Source of the DNA: Methanobacteriota archaeon
GTDB taxonomy: Archaea > Thermoplasmatota > Thermoplasmata > JAUWGG01
DNA: 12,396 nt
Direction of reading: 5' to 3'
NCBI GenBank assembly: GCA_030606525.1
Contig: JAUWGG010000013.1
Span: 1-12,396, forward strand
In this document: positions 6,401 through 12,396 of the stretch, one piece after another
Layout: the number at the start of each line of letters is the position of its first letter
Numbering within the stretch: the stretch's first letter is position 1
Notes under the pieces: model-generated
What the model was told of the DNA's origin: nothing
Databases searched by the model: none
The model's input: only the letters and a program-made list of their open reading frames with translations
Translations under genes and position numbers: made by a program

Positions 6401-8071
6401 TCTATTTTAGACACATCGATCGGTGCCCTAATTGAAACGATAATCGGTGTAATAAAATCGTTTACAAATCCAACATTTACATTCTCAGCTTATGGATTCA
6501 CTTTTGTTGTCTCCGCGAATATGAAAAGGGTGAAAGGGAATGCTTGTGGTGACATACTTAAAGTTTCAACGAAAGGGAACTTATTTGGAAGCAATCTTGA
6601 TTTTGATACAAGGTTCGTCAGATATTCAAAAGCTGCTGATGGAAGAAAGCATTATGATATAATCGTCGATGGGGCCATTGACATCTCAGGCTTCATACTA
6701 AACCTAGTTATAGATCCGATAATGGGTGTAAGAAATCATATCGTTGAAGCTCATGGGAAGAGCGTGAATGCAACCACAGGAAAGGGATGGGGGATCGATT
6801 TTTATGTGCCAGATGCAGATGAATACAAGGAGATGGGTATTGCATTAAGCGACATTCTCCACACTCCAATCATCATCCCAATCCCACCGCTCGGTGTAGA
6901 AGCGTCAATCGATCTTGGTGTGAAAGTGAAATACGGTGCACCAGAATCTACTGATATAGTTCTTATTAATGAGTTCGAATCAAATCCAGCAGGTGCTGAT
7001 GCAGGCAATGAGTGGTTTGAGCTATATTATAATCCATATGCGATAGATACAACCGACTGGGCAATATCAACATTACACGGGCGCATCGTAAACAAGAAAT
7101 TGAGCGAACTGAAGATCGTTAAAAAATCTGGATGGTATACCGTGTACAGCTTTAATGCGCAAACCATGGATAATGGTGCAAAACATAATCCACTTAATCA
7201 AGGAGACGGACTTGTTCTGAAGGACAGCAGTGGTAAAGTAATAGATAGAACGCCAATTTTAATTGACAGTAAAAATGATGGTCGGACATGGCAAAGATCC
7301 TATGATGGCAGTCCAAAATGGGAATTCAAACAGAAATCTCAGGGCACATCGAACGGTCAGTTTGCATTCGCTTTTACTTATAAAAATATTAGATCTATAG
7401 TGGGACAGATGTTAAAAGATAGTTTTAAAGAGATTTGGTACGAGCTATTGAGTAAGCAGCCATATGACTTGGATTTCATAGTGGAATTCATCCAAAAGGT
7501 CATTCAAAGGTTTATAGACAAAATGTTATCACTCATCATACAAATTTTTAAAGAAGTGGTATTTTACATCGATCTTGCATTTCAAGCGATTGGTAGCGGC
7601 GCTGTTGGCGTAGGAGTGAAGCTTGCATTTGTGATAGATGGGACATGTCTTGCAGAGTTATTGAGATGGTTGATCAATAACATCGCTGTGTATGTTTATA
7701 ACATGGGAAATCCAAACCAGCCTTCAAGTTATGCCAGTTTGCCAAGAGCTGTTCCAGAACACATGTATGTGCGGTTCGAGGTTTATACATTTGGAGGTGC
7801 CCCATCAGTTATAAAAGAGAATTTACCAGCTGAAATAACCTGCCCCCTCTCAATAAAAATCGTTGCATCTATCTCGGTGAACATACCTGCAATCGTCATG
7901 TTAGTTGGCCTTGATTGGGGAGATTGGGCAATAGTCTTCGGAGTTTATTTGGAGGATGTTCCAAAAGATATTGCGTCTTATTTATTTGGTACAAGTAAAG
8001 ATGGAGATTCATTGGTCGATGTATGGTTCATCAAAGCTAGGGTTTATGGGATAAGAGGGTTCACTGATTAG
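3497..8071 (+). CDS. Giant membrane-anchored surface protein with embedded lamin-tail domain
   Basis: 1524 residues from TTG 3497 (an in-frame stop lies at 3470-3472; no ATG in between). Residues 9-29 (RIPFALIAVLILVFAGISGVY) form one N-terminal anchor, and the rest is predicted outside. About 14 NxS/T sequons are spread from the N-terminus to about residue 1100, and ten or so cysteines. Order: coiled or mixed region 30-210; helical region 210-560; mixed 560-900; a long amphipathic to hydrophobic helix array 900-988; beta-rich region 990-1150; a lamin-tail domain 1153-1288 (IVLINEFESNPAG, then NEWFELYYNP, TDWAIS, GLVLKDSSGKVIDR, GRTWQRS); a second amphipathic helix block 1298-1366; and a beta-rich tail. 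The N-terminal motif recalls from memory the haloarchaeal DUF7286 proteins (R-V-P-F-A followed by a hydrophobic helix). Lamin-tail domains occur in many secreted prokaryotic proteins as adhesion or binding modules. Function unknown; the context suggests part of a cell-surface apparatus. Confidence 0.7.
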   Translation: MKFNECARIPFALIAVLILVFAGISGVYLSRVNREYYESQVENKEMQMMDTITDSVKIEVETQAYYHGSSTVYTCTQILKDELLINKSFAQSFGQYMENNWGNSRTIANFQMEIDDYDINIYLDEKNTHDVVQSNKTKTQSLGSGITAQTSDIDTAGECRETSKLAYYYVAGAINCTVTDLNSGMRLRKPILIERTLKSAYPFLKNKMESFKANAQGSSTEIGRMIKYILTTVAQYRVLQGYGNIEGMGNINEIITKKDVEMAVNLALILETAKLYRSIDPQTVTEFDNRNFEGYDARDHNVSRKLENMVTAYITNGTIDPADLFSLYIRLDFDRINLRSIIAQTVNALIDQFFLKYLDYLGLTGFADAFVDMAGEVTDAIDDLINWLSGNSDKLAKMVRDWIINPKGGGLSDPNDRMMMNSVNTEVKLNCRDYEVVWWESEQVSCDTETSPTYDWVHYSRNVSFGGGSDTALFPMVHDIASDAFDNVWRVFFEENIGNENSAKKHYTSFRGIIEDYAKKIANDMSAYIDNPILKINPRDNRSILEEAKVALLERIDEAITNIGDPAYIDAVADRLAGNEIELIENLKTFISDHFDEMDNSSTHFYDSSYAMLTASITIANKDRHYDWNGTPHYDPRYGTDLHHYVRTQVIYDIRGHEIAAEYDEQRWDTIDHINSVLDIQKKNFKGEAIRIINSDIDTSSLLYIVKRFVKRTLNNLIEAQEFGNLKFLQVVNRSVPFEFWNGRYEDALRARTISYEDVIVTQSSKYLCAVESYIDLENVSADSVNVNTLITQIVRPDEFYREGGSEKRNLDENPNIHYTDISNISSRPFETAWLIKIAGKVKISAETKNKVFLVNGTHHSTKHDDVIFLNISFPISIHSGWALKEVDGTADIHYNPSSTLLNDIIDFIEQIWNYIVSVIGSILDGLMKIVSFFTDIIGTLLSYATEIIKFISDTIQSLVDLIQKFIQSILDTSIGALIETIIGVIKSFTNPTFTFSAYGFTFVVSANMKRVKGNACGDILKVSTKGNLFGSNLDFDTRFVRYSKAADGRKHYDIIVDGAIDISGFILNLVIDPIMGVRNHIVEAHGKSVNATTGKGWGIDFYVPDADEYKEMGIALSDILHTPIIIPIPPLGVEASIDLGVKVKYGAPESTDIVLINEFESNPAGADAGNEWFELYYNPYAIDTTDWAISTLHGRIVNKKLSELKIVKKSGWYTVYSFNAQTMDNGAKHNPLNQGDGLVLKDSSGKVIDRTPILIDSKNDGRTWQRSYDGSPKWEFKQKSQGTSNGQFAFAFTYKNIRSIVGQMLKDSFKEIWYELLSKQPYDLDFIVEFIQKVIQRFIDKMLSLIIQIFKEVVFYIDLAFQAIGSGAVGVGVKLAFVIDGTCLAELLRWLINNIAVYVYNMGNPNQPSSYASLPRAVPEHMYVRFEVYTFGGAPSVIKENLPAEITCPLSIKIVASISVNIPAIVMLVGLDWGDWAIVFGVYLEDVPKDIASYLFGTSKDGDSLVDVWFIKARVYGIRGFTD

Positions 8072-8562
8072 TACAGATATACAAATGTGTGATATTCCTG
8101 CAACCCGCTCACCGTAACCATTTTTCTTTCTATAATAAAATCTGTACCTGAAGAAAACTCTTGGGTGCGAGAATTAGCATCGTTTTCCTGCATCTCGTCG
8201 CTCTCATATACATCTTTATCGGGTTTCCATACATGGATCGGTTCTATGATTTTTCCCACAACTTTGGTGCTGTGCTGCGATGCGATGACAAGATTCTGTG
8301 TGATATTAATGGTGTATGGCTCTCCTCCAACGATAGTATTTAAATGCATTCCATGTATATTGTCCTTGAATGTTACCCTAACAGATACGCTCCCTTCTAT
8401 TCCATTCATCTCATTTATTTTACCTGCAATTTGATCTGCAATATTCTGCAGTTCTAATGCTTGAGTATTCTTATTTTGCCAAGCAAGAAACCCTATGGTC
8501 GATGAGAGTATGATCAATGCCGCGATCATCATTGCCATCTTTGAAGAGAGCCAATCTAACAT
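8068..8562 (-). CDS. Small secreted protein with N-terminal membrane anchor
   Basis: 164 residues from ATG 8562; the adjacent in-frame ATG 8565 is possible, but GGTGG at 8567-8571 lies at better distance from 8562. Residues 1-8 (MLDWLSSK) precede one hydrophobic helix (about 9-29, MAMMIAALIILSSTIGFLAW). Then comes a helix (ALELQNIADQIAGKINEM) and a beta-rich domain (SVSVRVTFKD, PYTINITQNLVIA, KVVGKIIEPIHVW). One sequon (NIT) is present. The acidic stretch 125-140 (DVYESDEMQENDANSRTQ) is probably an exposed loop. The layout matches the pilin-like accessory proteins found with the giant protein's relatives (DUF7283-like, from memory), although this gene is on the opposite strand. It meets the giant gene tail to tail with a 4-bp overlap of stop codons. 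Confidence 0.65.
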   Translation of the reverse strand: MLDWLSSKMAMMIAALIILSSTIGFLAWQNKNTQALELQNIADQIAGKINEMNGIEGSVSVRVTFKDNIHGMHLNTIVGGEPYTINITQNLVIASQHSTKVVGKIIEPIHVWKPDKDVYESDEMQENDANSRTQEFSSGTDFIIERKMVTVSGLQEYHTFVYLY

Positions 8563-8672
8563 CATTCCACCATATTATTTCTAAACACACTGCTTCATTC
8601 TATTAGAGGGATTAATGGTATTTGAGATAATAGATTTTCCGATGAGATATCATTATTTACGCATAATTCCTT

Positions 8673-8704
8673 CTCCTTTTAAGGAGGGTTTTACTGTCCT
8701 CCTT
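8673..8704 (+). promoter_or_regulatory. Two mutually exclusive hairpins upstream of the DUF2085 gene
   Basis: AAGGAG(G) at 8681-8687 can pair either with CTCCTT just before it (8673-8678) or with CCTCCTT just after it (8698-8704, loop of 10). The central strand is itself a near-perfect Shine-Dalgarno sequence. It could be an attenuator-like leader, a terminator for upstream read-through, or a protein-binding site. It lies 18-49 bp before ATG 8722. Confidence 0.4.
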
Positions 8705-8721
8705 TGCTGGTGTTTGATGTT

Positions 8722-9249
8722 ATGATAAAAACCAAAATCACAATAATCAATCTTATCCTTTTCATTCTGTGTTTGGCTTGGGCCTTGACCATGATAATAG
8801 TGCCATTAACATTACCGCCAAACAGCGTTGATCTGGGGAGCGATGGAAAGGTGGGAATTTTGGATCATAAGGAGCAGATAAATGAAATGCAGAATCCTTT
8901 TGTTAGATTCATCTATTATACGGGCGATATAAACTGTCATCAAATAAATCACCGCTCTTATTTCATAAACGGTAATCAAATGCCATATTGTTCAAGGGAT
9001 ATGGGAGTCTTTTTTGGTTTAGCTATTGGTTTGGGCATAGCTTTATTCATAATGATCGAAATAAAGTGGTGGTGGATCGTTGCTGGTCTAGCACCAATCA
9101 TAATCGATGGCACTCTTCAACTTTTCACAACTTATGAGAGCTCCAATCCAGTTAGATTGATAACAGGACTTTTGGCTGGTGCAGTTGCAGGTTTTGCTTT
9201 GGCTATTATCGTATACGAAGTTGCATTTTTAATTAAGAAACGAAAATAA
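8722..9249 (+). CDS. DUF2085 family integral membrane protein
   Basis: 175 residues from ATG 8722. The frame is open back to TTG 8704, but MIKTKITIINLIL is the more usual start just before the first membrane helix. Four predicted membrane segments: about 6-30, 95-114, 117-136 and 146-171. Family motifs are clear: the Cys72-His73-Gln74 with Arg78-Ser79 (NCHQINHRSYF), PYCSRDMG (Pro88-Cys90-Arg92-Asp93-Gly95), IIIDGTLQLF (Asp129-Gly130) and ESSNPVRLITGLLAG, which together match the DUF2085 signature. The paired cysteines and histidine between helices 1 and 2 suggest a redox or metal role, but the family's function is unknown. It is followed by the enoyl-CoA hydratase gene after 12 bp, so the two could be co-transcribed, although no link in function is evident. 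Confidence 0.85.
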   Translation: MIKTKITIINLILFILCLAWALTMIIVPLTLPPNSVDLGSDGKVGILDHKEQINEMQNPFVRFIYYTGDINCHQINHRSYFINGNQMPYCSRDMGVFFGLAIGLGIALFIMIEIKWWWIVAGLAPIIIDGTLQLFTTYESSNPVRLITGLLAGAVAGFALAIIVYEVAFLIKKRK

Positions 9250-9261
9250 AGAAAAGAATTT

Positions 9262-10071
9262 ATGGATAAAAGAGTTTACGGGTTAGCAATGACCAAGAAA
9301 TTCAAAAATCTACTTATTGAAAAGGAGAACGGAATCGGGATATTGACCATAAACAGACCTCATGTTCTGAATGCGCTGAACTCTCAAACAGTGCTAGAGA
9401 TCGGTCAAGCTATGACAGATCTAGAAGAGGATGAAGAAGTGAAGGTGATAATAATCACTGGTAATGGAGAGAAGGCATTCATAGCTGGTGGGGATATAAG
9501 TGAAATGAGTGTTATGGATTCGATGGAAGGTAGAAAGTATGGACAACTTGGACAAGAAACATTATTTAAAATTGAGAACTGCGGCAAACCGGTAATAGCA
9601 GCTGTTAATGGTTATGCGCTCGGCGGCGGAACTGAACTAGCTATGGCATGCGATATTCGCATTACAGCCCCAAACGCTAAATTCGGACAACCTGAAGTTG
9701 GATTGGGGATAACACCAGGGTTCGCAGGAACACAGCGACTGCCCAGAATAGTTGGTAGAGGAAAAGGGAAAGAATTAATATTCAGCGGTGAGATGATCGA
9801 TAGTGACCAAGCTGAAAAGATTGGCTTAGTAAATAAAGTTGTACCCTTGAAAGAATTAATGGAAGAAGCAAAGAAATTAGCAAAGAAGATCGCTGATAAG
9901 AACCAAAATGCAATTAAAAAGGCAAAAGAATTGATCAACCATGCCTTGGATGTTGATTTAGTAAGTGGATGTACCTTGGAATCCAATGCCTTTGGATTGT
10001 GTTTTTCCACGATGGAACAAAAAGATGCTATGAAAGCATTTCTAAAAAAGGGTAAAAAAGAAAAAAGGTGA
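9262..10071 (+). CDS. Enoyl-CoA hydratase/isomerase (crotonase family)
   Basis: 269 residues, the usual length for the family. It would add water across the double bond of trans-2-enoyl-CoA, step two of beta-oxidation, in the cytoplasm. Visible motifs: N-terminal IGILTINRPHVLNALN (25-40); oxyanion-hole segment FIAGGDISEM (73-82); NGYALGGGTELAMACDIRI with the first catalytic glutamate at Glu125; FGQPEVGLGITPGFAGTQRLPR with the second at Glu145. Having both glutamates favours a true hydratase over a crotonase-fold enzyme of another type. ATG 9262 is the first start; ATG 9289 (MTKKFKNLLIE) gives the N-terminus more typical of the family and may be the real one. The stop overlaps the ribosome site of the acyl-CoA dehydrogenase gene, 4 bp ahead, forming an operon. 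The chain ends in a lysine-rich tail. Confidence 0.9.
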   Translation: MDKRVYGLAMTKKFKNLLIEKENGIGILTINRPHVLNALNSQTVLEIGQAMTDLEEDEEVKVIIITGNGEKAFIAGGDISEMSVMDSMEGRKYGQLGQETLFKIENCGKPVIAAVNGYALGGGTELAMACDIRITAPNAKFGQPEVGLGITPGFAGTQRLPRIVGRGKGKELIFSGEMIDSDQAEKIGLVNKVVPLKELMEEAKKLAKKIADKNQNAIKKAKELINHALDVDLVSGCTLESNAFGLCFSTMEQKDAMKAFLKKGKKEKR

Positions 10072-10072
10072 T
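10067..10072 (+). promoter_or_regulatory. Ribosome-binding site coupling hydratase and dehydrogenase genes
   Basis: GGTGAT overlaps the hydratase stop (TGA 10069-10071) and lies 3 bases before ATG 10076. The same GGTGATAGA spacer precedes GTG 11599 in the minus-strand gene at 11252-11599, which supports that choice of start. Confidence 0.6.
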
Positions 10073-10075
10073 AGA

Positions 10076-11215
10076 ATGGACTTTAATTTCAATAAGGAAC
10101 AGAAGATGATCCAGAAGATGGTAAGAGAGTTTGCGGAGAATGAGTTGAAACCTATAGCCAGCGAAATAGAACAGGAAGGGGAGTTTCCGTGGAAGATCAT
10201 TAAAAAAATGGGGAAACTTGGATTGATGGGCATGGCCATACCAAAGAAATACGGAGGTGCGGGTGTAGATGCTATCAGTTATGCAATCGCTGTTGAAGAG
10301 ATAGCTAGGGTTTGTGGCTCAACAGCCATCACCATGGCAGCTCACAACTCGTTAGGTACTGGGCAGATCTATGCAAAAGGGACTGAAGAACAAAGGAGAA
10401 AATACGTTGTACCTTTGGCGAAAGGAGAAAAATTGGGGGCATGGGCTTTGACAGAGGCCTCTGCTGGTTCAGATGCTGGGTCTGTTCAAACCACAGCGAT
10501 TTTGGATAAAGACGAGTGGGTTATAAATGGCACAAAATTGTTCATAACAAACGGAAGGATAGCAGATATAGTGACTGTAATGGCATCAACCGATAGGACC
10601 AAAGGGACCAGGGGAATAAGCGCCTTCATAATTGAAAAGGGAACACATGGTTTTTCAACAGGTACGGATGAGGACAAATTAGGGCTGAGGGGTTCAGTGA
10701 CATCAGAGTTGGTATTTGAGAACTGCCGCATCCCTAGAGATAACATCATTGGAAAAGAAGGTGAAGGTTTTGTAGATGCATTGATATTGCTCGATTCAGG
10801 AAGGATCAGCATAGGTGCAATGGCTGTCGGTCTAGCACAGGCTGCATTAGAAGAAAGCATAAAATACGCTAAGGAGCGAGAACAATTCGGCAGACCAATA
10901 GCAAAATTTCAAGCGATCCAATGGATGATAGCAGATATGGGAACTCAAATAGAGGCGGCACGATTATTGGTCTATAAAGCAGCTAATTTAAAAGATCTTA
11001 ATAAAAAATTCACTAAGGAAGCTGCGATCGCAAAATTATACGCATCGGAAGTTGGAATGCGTGCAGCCACGAAAGCAATACAAATCCATGGTGGTTATGG
11101 ATATACGAAAGATTACCCAGTTGAAAGATTTTTTAGAGACATAAAATTATGTGAGATCGGGGAAGGTACGAGTGAGATCCAAAGATTGGTTATTGCGAGA
11201 GAGGTGCTAAAATAA
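10076..11215 (+). CDS. Acyl-CoA dehydrogenase (short/medium-chain type)
   Basis: 379 residues, the standard length. An FAD enzyme that oxidises acyl-CoA to trans-2-enoyl-CoA, the first step of beta-oxidation, passing electrons to electron-transfer flavoprotein. Domain order: helical N-terminus (1-115), beta middle with signature AWALTEASAGSDA (122-134) and NGTKLFITNGRIAD, then helical C-terminus with RISIGAMAVGLAQAALEE, YAKEREQFGRPIAKFQAIQ and signature QIHGGYGYTKDYPVERFFRD (336-355). The catalytic base is Glu363 in IGEGTSEIQRLV, the position used by short-, medium- and butyryl-CoA dehydrogenases rather than the isovaleryl/long-chain position. The chain length preferred cannot be read directly. 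It starts 4 bp after the hydratase stop, so substrate handling is probably coordinated. It faces a minus-strand gene 36 bp away. Confidence 0.92.
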   Translation: MDFNFNKEQKMIQKMVREFAENELKPIASEIEQEGEFPWKIIKKMGKLGLMGMAIPKKYGGAGVDAISYAIAVEEIARVCGSTAITMAAHNSLGTGQIYAKGTEEQRRKYVVPLAKGEKLGAWALTEASAGSDAGSVQTTAILDKDEWVINGTKLFITNGRIADIVTVMASTDRTKGTRGISAFIIEKGTHGFSTGTDEDKLGLRGSVTSELVFENCRIPRDNIIGKEGEGFVDALILLDSGRISIGAMAVGLAQAALEESIKYAKEREQFGRPIAKFQAIQWMIADMGTQIEAARLLVYKAANLKDLNKKFTKEAAIAKLYASEVGMRAATKAIQIHGGYGYTKDYPVERFFRDIKLCEIGEGTSEIQRLVIAREVLK

Positions 11216-11251
11216 GAATATCGGTTCATCAATGCCACTTATAACTGTTTC

Positions 11252-11599
11252 TTAGTCCCAATCTGATTGAGATTTAAGTTTTTCTATCTCAGCTTTCAAT
11301 CTATCAACTGCTTTTTTCCATGAGCTGCAAACGATGGTTTCATACTCGCATATATCGCAGTTATACCTGTTTTTGCCTTGGACAATGCAGCCTTCCATCT
11401 TTTCTTTGGAATCGTCTAAGGCAATACCAGCACCTAACAGATCTTCTTCTATGGAAGAGCGTTCAATCAACATATCTTCTAAGAAGTTCAATCTTTCCTC
11501 CATTTCTCCTTCCTTCAACTCATCGTATCTTCCGTCAACTGCATCCACCAGACTTCCATCAATCTCTACAGAGATTTTTCTTCCCATTACTTCATCCAC
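11252..11599 (-). CDS. Small protein with ribbon-helix-helix-like N-terminus and cysteine cluster
   Basis: 115 residues from GTG 11599, preceded by GGGGTGAT with the same spacing as the dehydrogenase gene's ribosome site. Longer starts at ATG 11641 and ATG 11692 (ATGA overlap with the leucyl-tRNA synthetase stop) are in frame; a TATA-like box at 11655-11664 favours the shorter forms. From this start the N-terminus (MGRKISVEIDGSLVDAVD) has a strand-helix-helix pattern like ribbon-helix-helix DNA-binding proteins. It continues with an acidic helix (EGEMEERLNFLEDMLIE). Then four cysteines (Cys71, 81, 84, 91; C-x9-C-x2-C-x6-C) could bind a metal, and a charged helix (AVDRLKAEIEKLKS) could dimerise. 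The family is not recognised. A metal- or redox-responsive regulator is one reading, not a demonstrated function. Confidence 0.5.
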   Translation of the reverse strand: MDEVMGRKISVEIDGSLVDAVDGRYDELKEGEMEERLNFLEDMLIERSSIEEDLLGAGIALDDSKEKMEGCIVQGKNRYNCDICEYETIVCSSWKKAVDRLKAEIEKLKSQSDWD

Positions 11600-11654
11600 T
11601 CTATCACCCCATCCCAATTTGTCGGACTTTCGTCTGACCATTATTGTTTTATGA

Positions 11655-11664
11655 ATATATAAAG
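11655..11664 (-). promoter_or_regulatory. Putative TATA box for the small cysteine-cluster gene
   Basis: On the minus strand this is CTTTATATAT, a good box A match between the leucyl-tRNA synthetase stop and the downstream gene. It predicts transcription start near 11633, which would leave ATG 11641 just upstream of the transcript and gives about 34 nt of leader for GTG 11599. Confidence 0.5.
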
Positions 11665-11680
11665 CTTTTGCATATTTTTG

Positions 11681-11713
11681 TGCAGGTCTCATTCAATGAA
11701 TATTGCAGGTCTC
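11681..11713. repeat. Short direct repeat at the end of leuS
   Basis: TGCAGGTCTC occurs at 11681-11690 and 11704-11713, 23 bp apart. The second copy codes for the last residues of the synthetase; the first overlaps its stop. It may be a small tandem duplication of the gene end. Confidence 0.35.
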
Positions 11714-12396
11714 CAGGGAACTGCAAATTTTGCCTTTGATTGAGGATCATAGATATCTGTATCATCGCAAGAATGAATGCTGAACTTGCAATTAAATTCT
11801 TTTTGCAGAAAATCAACAGCGTATTCCAGATGTTCTTTCTCATTGATTGGTATAAGATATCTTTCAATATCTTCCTTACTCATCTTCCTAGCATCTTTGA
11901 TGAGCTGCTGCGCATACTTTGCTGCTTCCTTAGAATGATCCCTAATCAAATCCACTTCCATTCCCTTCTTCATCAATCTATGCATATCAAAACACTGTGA
12001 TTTTGCCATTGCAATTGCCATATTAAATAATTTGTTCTTCCACTTTGCTGCGGTATATAAAATTATTTTTTTCGGAGTGATTTTGGTTACCTTTAGTATC
12101 TCCGAGATATCTTCCATCGCTGTCTTTAAAAACTCCTCTGAAAGTTCAGCGGCAATATCGATTTTACTTTCATCTGGTAACGGATAACTTGCATTCGATA
12201 CTAGATCTTCTTTACCAACTTGCTCCCACAACTCTTCTGATAGGTGGGGTGTGAAAGGTGTCATTGCGCTTATCCATATATCTTGAACTTCTTCGATCGT
12301 TCTTATATTCTTACCATTCCGTTTAAGATACCACTTAACATCACTGAAGATACCGAAGAAGATGTGGTTACTTGCTGATCTTAGATCAAATTTCTC
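11689..12396 (-). CDS. leuS: Leucyl-tRNA synthetase, C-terminal part; runs off the right edge
   Basis: 235 residues plus stop are visible, open to the edge. The stretch RSASNHIFFGIFSDVKWYLKRN leads into ISAMTPFTPHLSEELWEQVG, the typical end of the anticodon-binding helical bundle in class I leucyl/isoleucyl/valyl enzymes. The long tail with helices (AMEDISEILKVTKI, KDARKMSKEDIERYLIP, EYAVDFLQKEFNCKF) and the ending KFAVPWRPAIFIE is the C-terminal domain of archaeal-type leucyl-tRNA synthetase, which contacts the tRNA. The HIGH and KMSKS catalytic motifs lie outside the window. It would charge tRNA-Leu in the cytoplasm. No truncation is seen at the C-terminus. The four-base ATGA at its stop could couple it to the next minus-strand gene, although that gene appears to have its own promoter. 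Confidence 0.85.
   Translation of the reverse strand, partial: EKFDLRSASNHIFFGIFSDVKWYLKRNGKNIRTIEEVQDIWISAMTPFTPHLSEELWEQVGKEDLVSNASYPLPDESKIDIAAELSEEFLKTAMEDISEILKVTKITPKKIILYTAAKWKNKLFNMAIAMAKSQCFDMHRLMKKGMEVDLIRDHSKEAAKYAQQLIKDARKMSKEDIERYLIPINEKEHLEYAVDFLQKEFNCKFSIHSCDDTDIYDPQSKAKFAVPWRPAIFIE

Noticed and set aside
8161..8434. Two plus-strand frames opposite the small anchored protein
   Set aside because: They overlap each other and lie antisense to a minus-strand gene with a good ribosome site, membrane anchor and beta-rich domain.
9612..10010. Minus-strand frame of 132 codons inside the enoyl-CoA hydratase gene
   Set aside because: Antisense to a well-supported enzyme with intact catalytic residues.
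10486..10860. Minus-strand frame of 124 codons inside the acyl-CoA dehydrogenase gene
   Set aside because: Antisense to a well-supported enzyme; no motif.
11320..11654. Plus-strand frames of about 105 codons opposite the cysteine-cluster gene
   Set aside because: Two competing frames with low-complexity serine/leucine content and no ribosome site. The minus-strand gene has a TATA box and a ribosome site.
1..12396. tRNA, rRNA, CRISPR array, insertion sequence or phage genes
   Set aside because: No cloverleaf-like stretch, regularly spaced repeats, transposase motifs or terminal inverted repeats were seen on reading both strands.

Overview
The window is archaeal and AT-rich. The signs are TATA-type promoters, several TTG/GTG starts, an archaeal-type GINS replication subunit, an archaeal leucyl-tRNA synthetase C-terminus, a small TOPRIM protein of the archaeal UPF0292 type, and membrane-anchored secreted proteins with pilin-like N-termini. 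An acyl-CoA dehydrogenase/enoyl-CoA hydratase pair suggests a fatty- or organic-acid-oxidising euryarchaeal lineage. Thermoplasmatota or a relative is my best guess, but lineage cannot be fixed from this sequence alone.

Layout. 1-503 (minus): N-terminal part of a GINS subunit, running off the left edge. 504-683: divergent promoter region. 684-2264 (plus): four small soluble proteins, namely a PH-like domain protein, a zinc-ribbon protein, a DUF167 protein and a TOPRIM protein, ending at a hairpin plus T-run. 2323-8071 (plus): a surface cluster of two short proteins with pilin-like N-termini and a 1524-residue membrane-anchored protein with an embedded lamin-tail domain and long amphipathic helices. 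An 18-bp palindrome and a TATA-like box lie just before the giant gene. 8068-8562 (minus): a fourth N-terminally anchored secreted protein, overlapping the giant gene tail to tail by 4 bp. 8722-9246 (plus): a DUF2085 membrane protein behind a pair of mutually exclusive hairpins. 9262-11215 (plus): a tight two-gene beta-oxidation operon. 11252-11599 (minus): a small protein with a ribbon-helix-helix-like N-terminus and a cysteine cluster. 11689-12396 (minus): the leucyl-tRNA synthetase C-terminus, running off the right edge.

The most interesting unit is 2323-8565. All four proteins have one hydrophobic segment close to the N-terminus and predicted outside domains carrying N-glycosylation sequons. 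The arrangement resembles, from memory, haloarchaeal groups of uncharacterised pilin-like proteins (the DUF7283-DUF7289 set) that accompany type IV pilus/secretion ATPases. No ATPase or platform protein is in this window, so any secretion or pilus role is inference. The enoyl-CoA hydratase and acyl-CoA dehydrogenase would catalyse the first two beta-oxidation steps together. Every stretch between genes is shorter than 300 bases.
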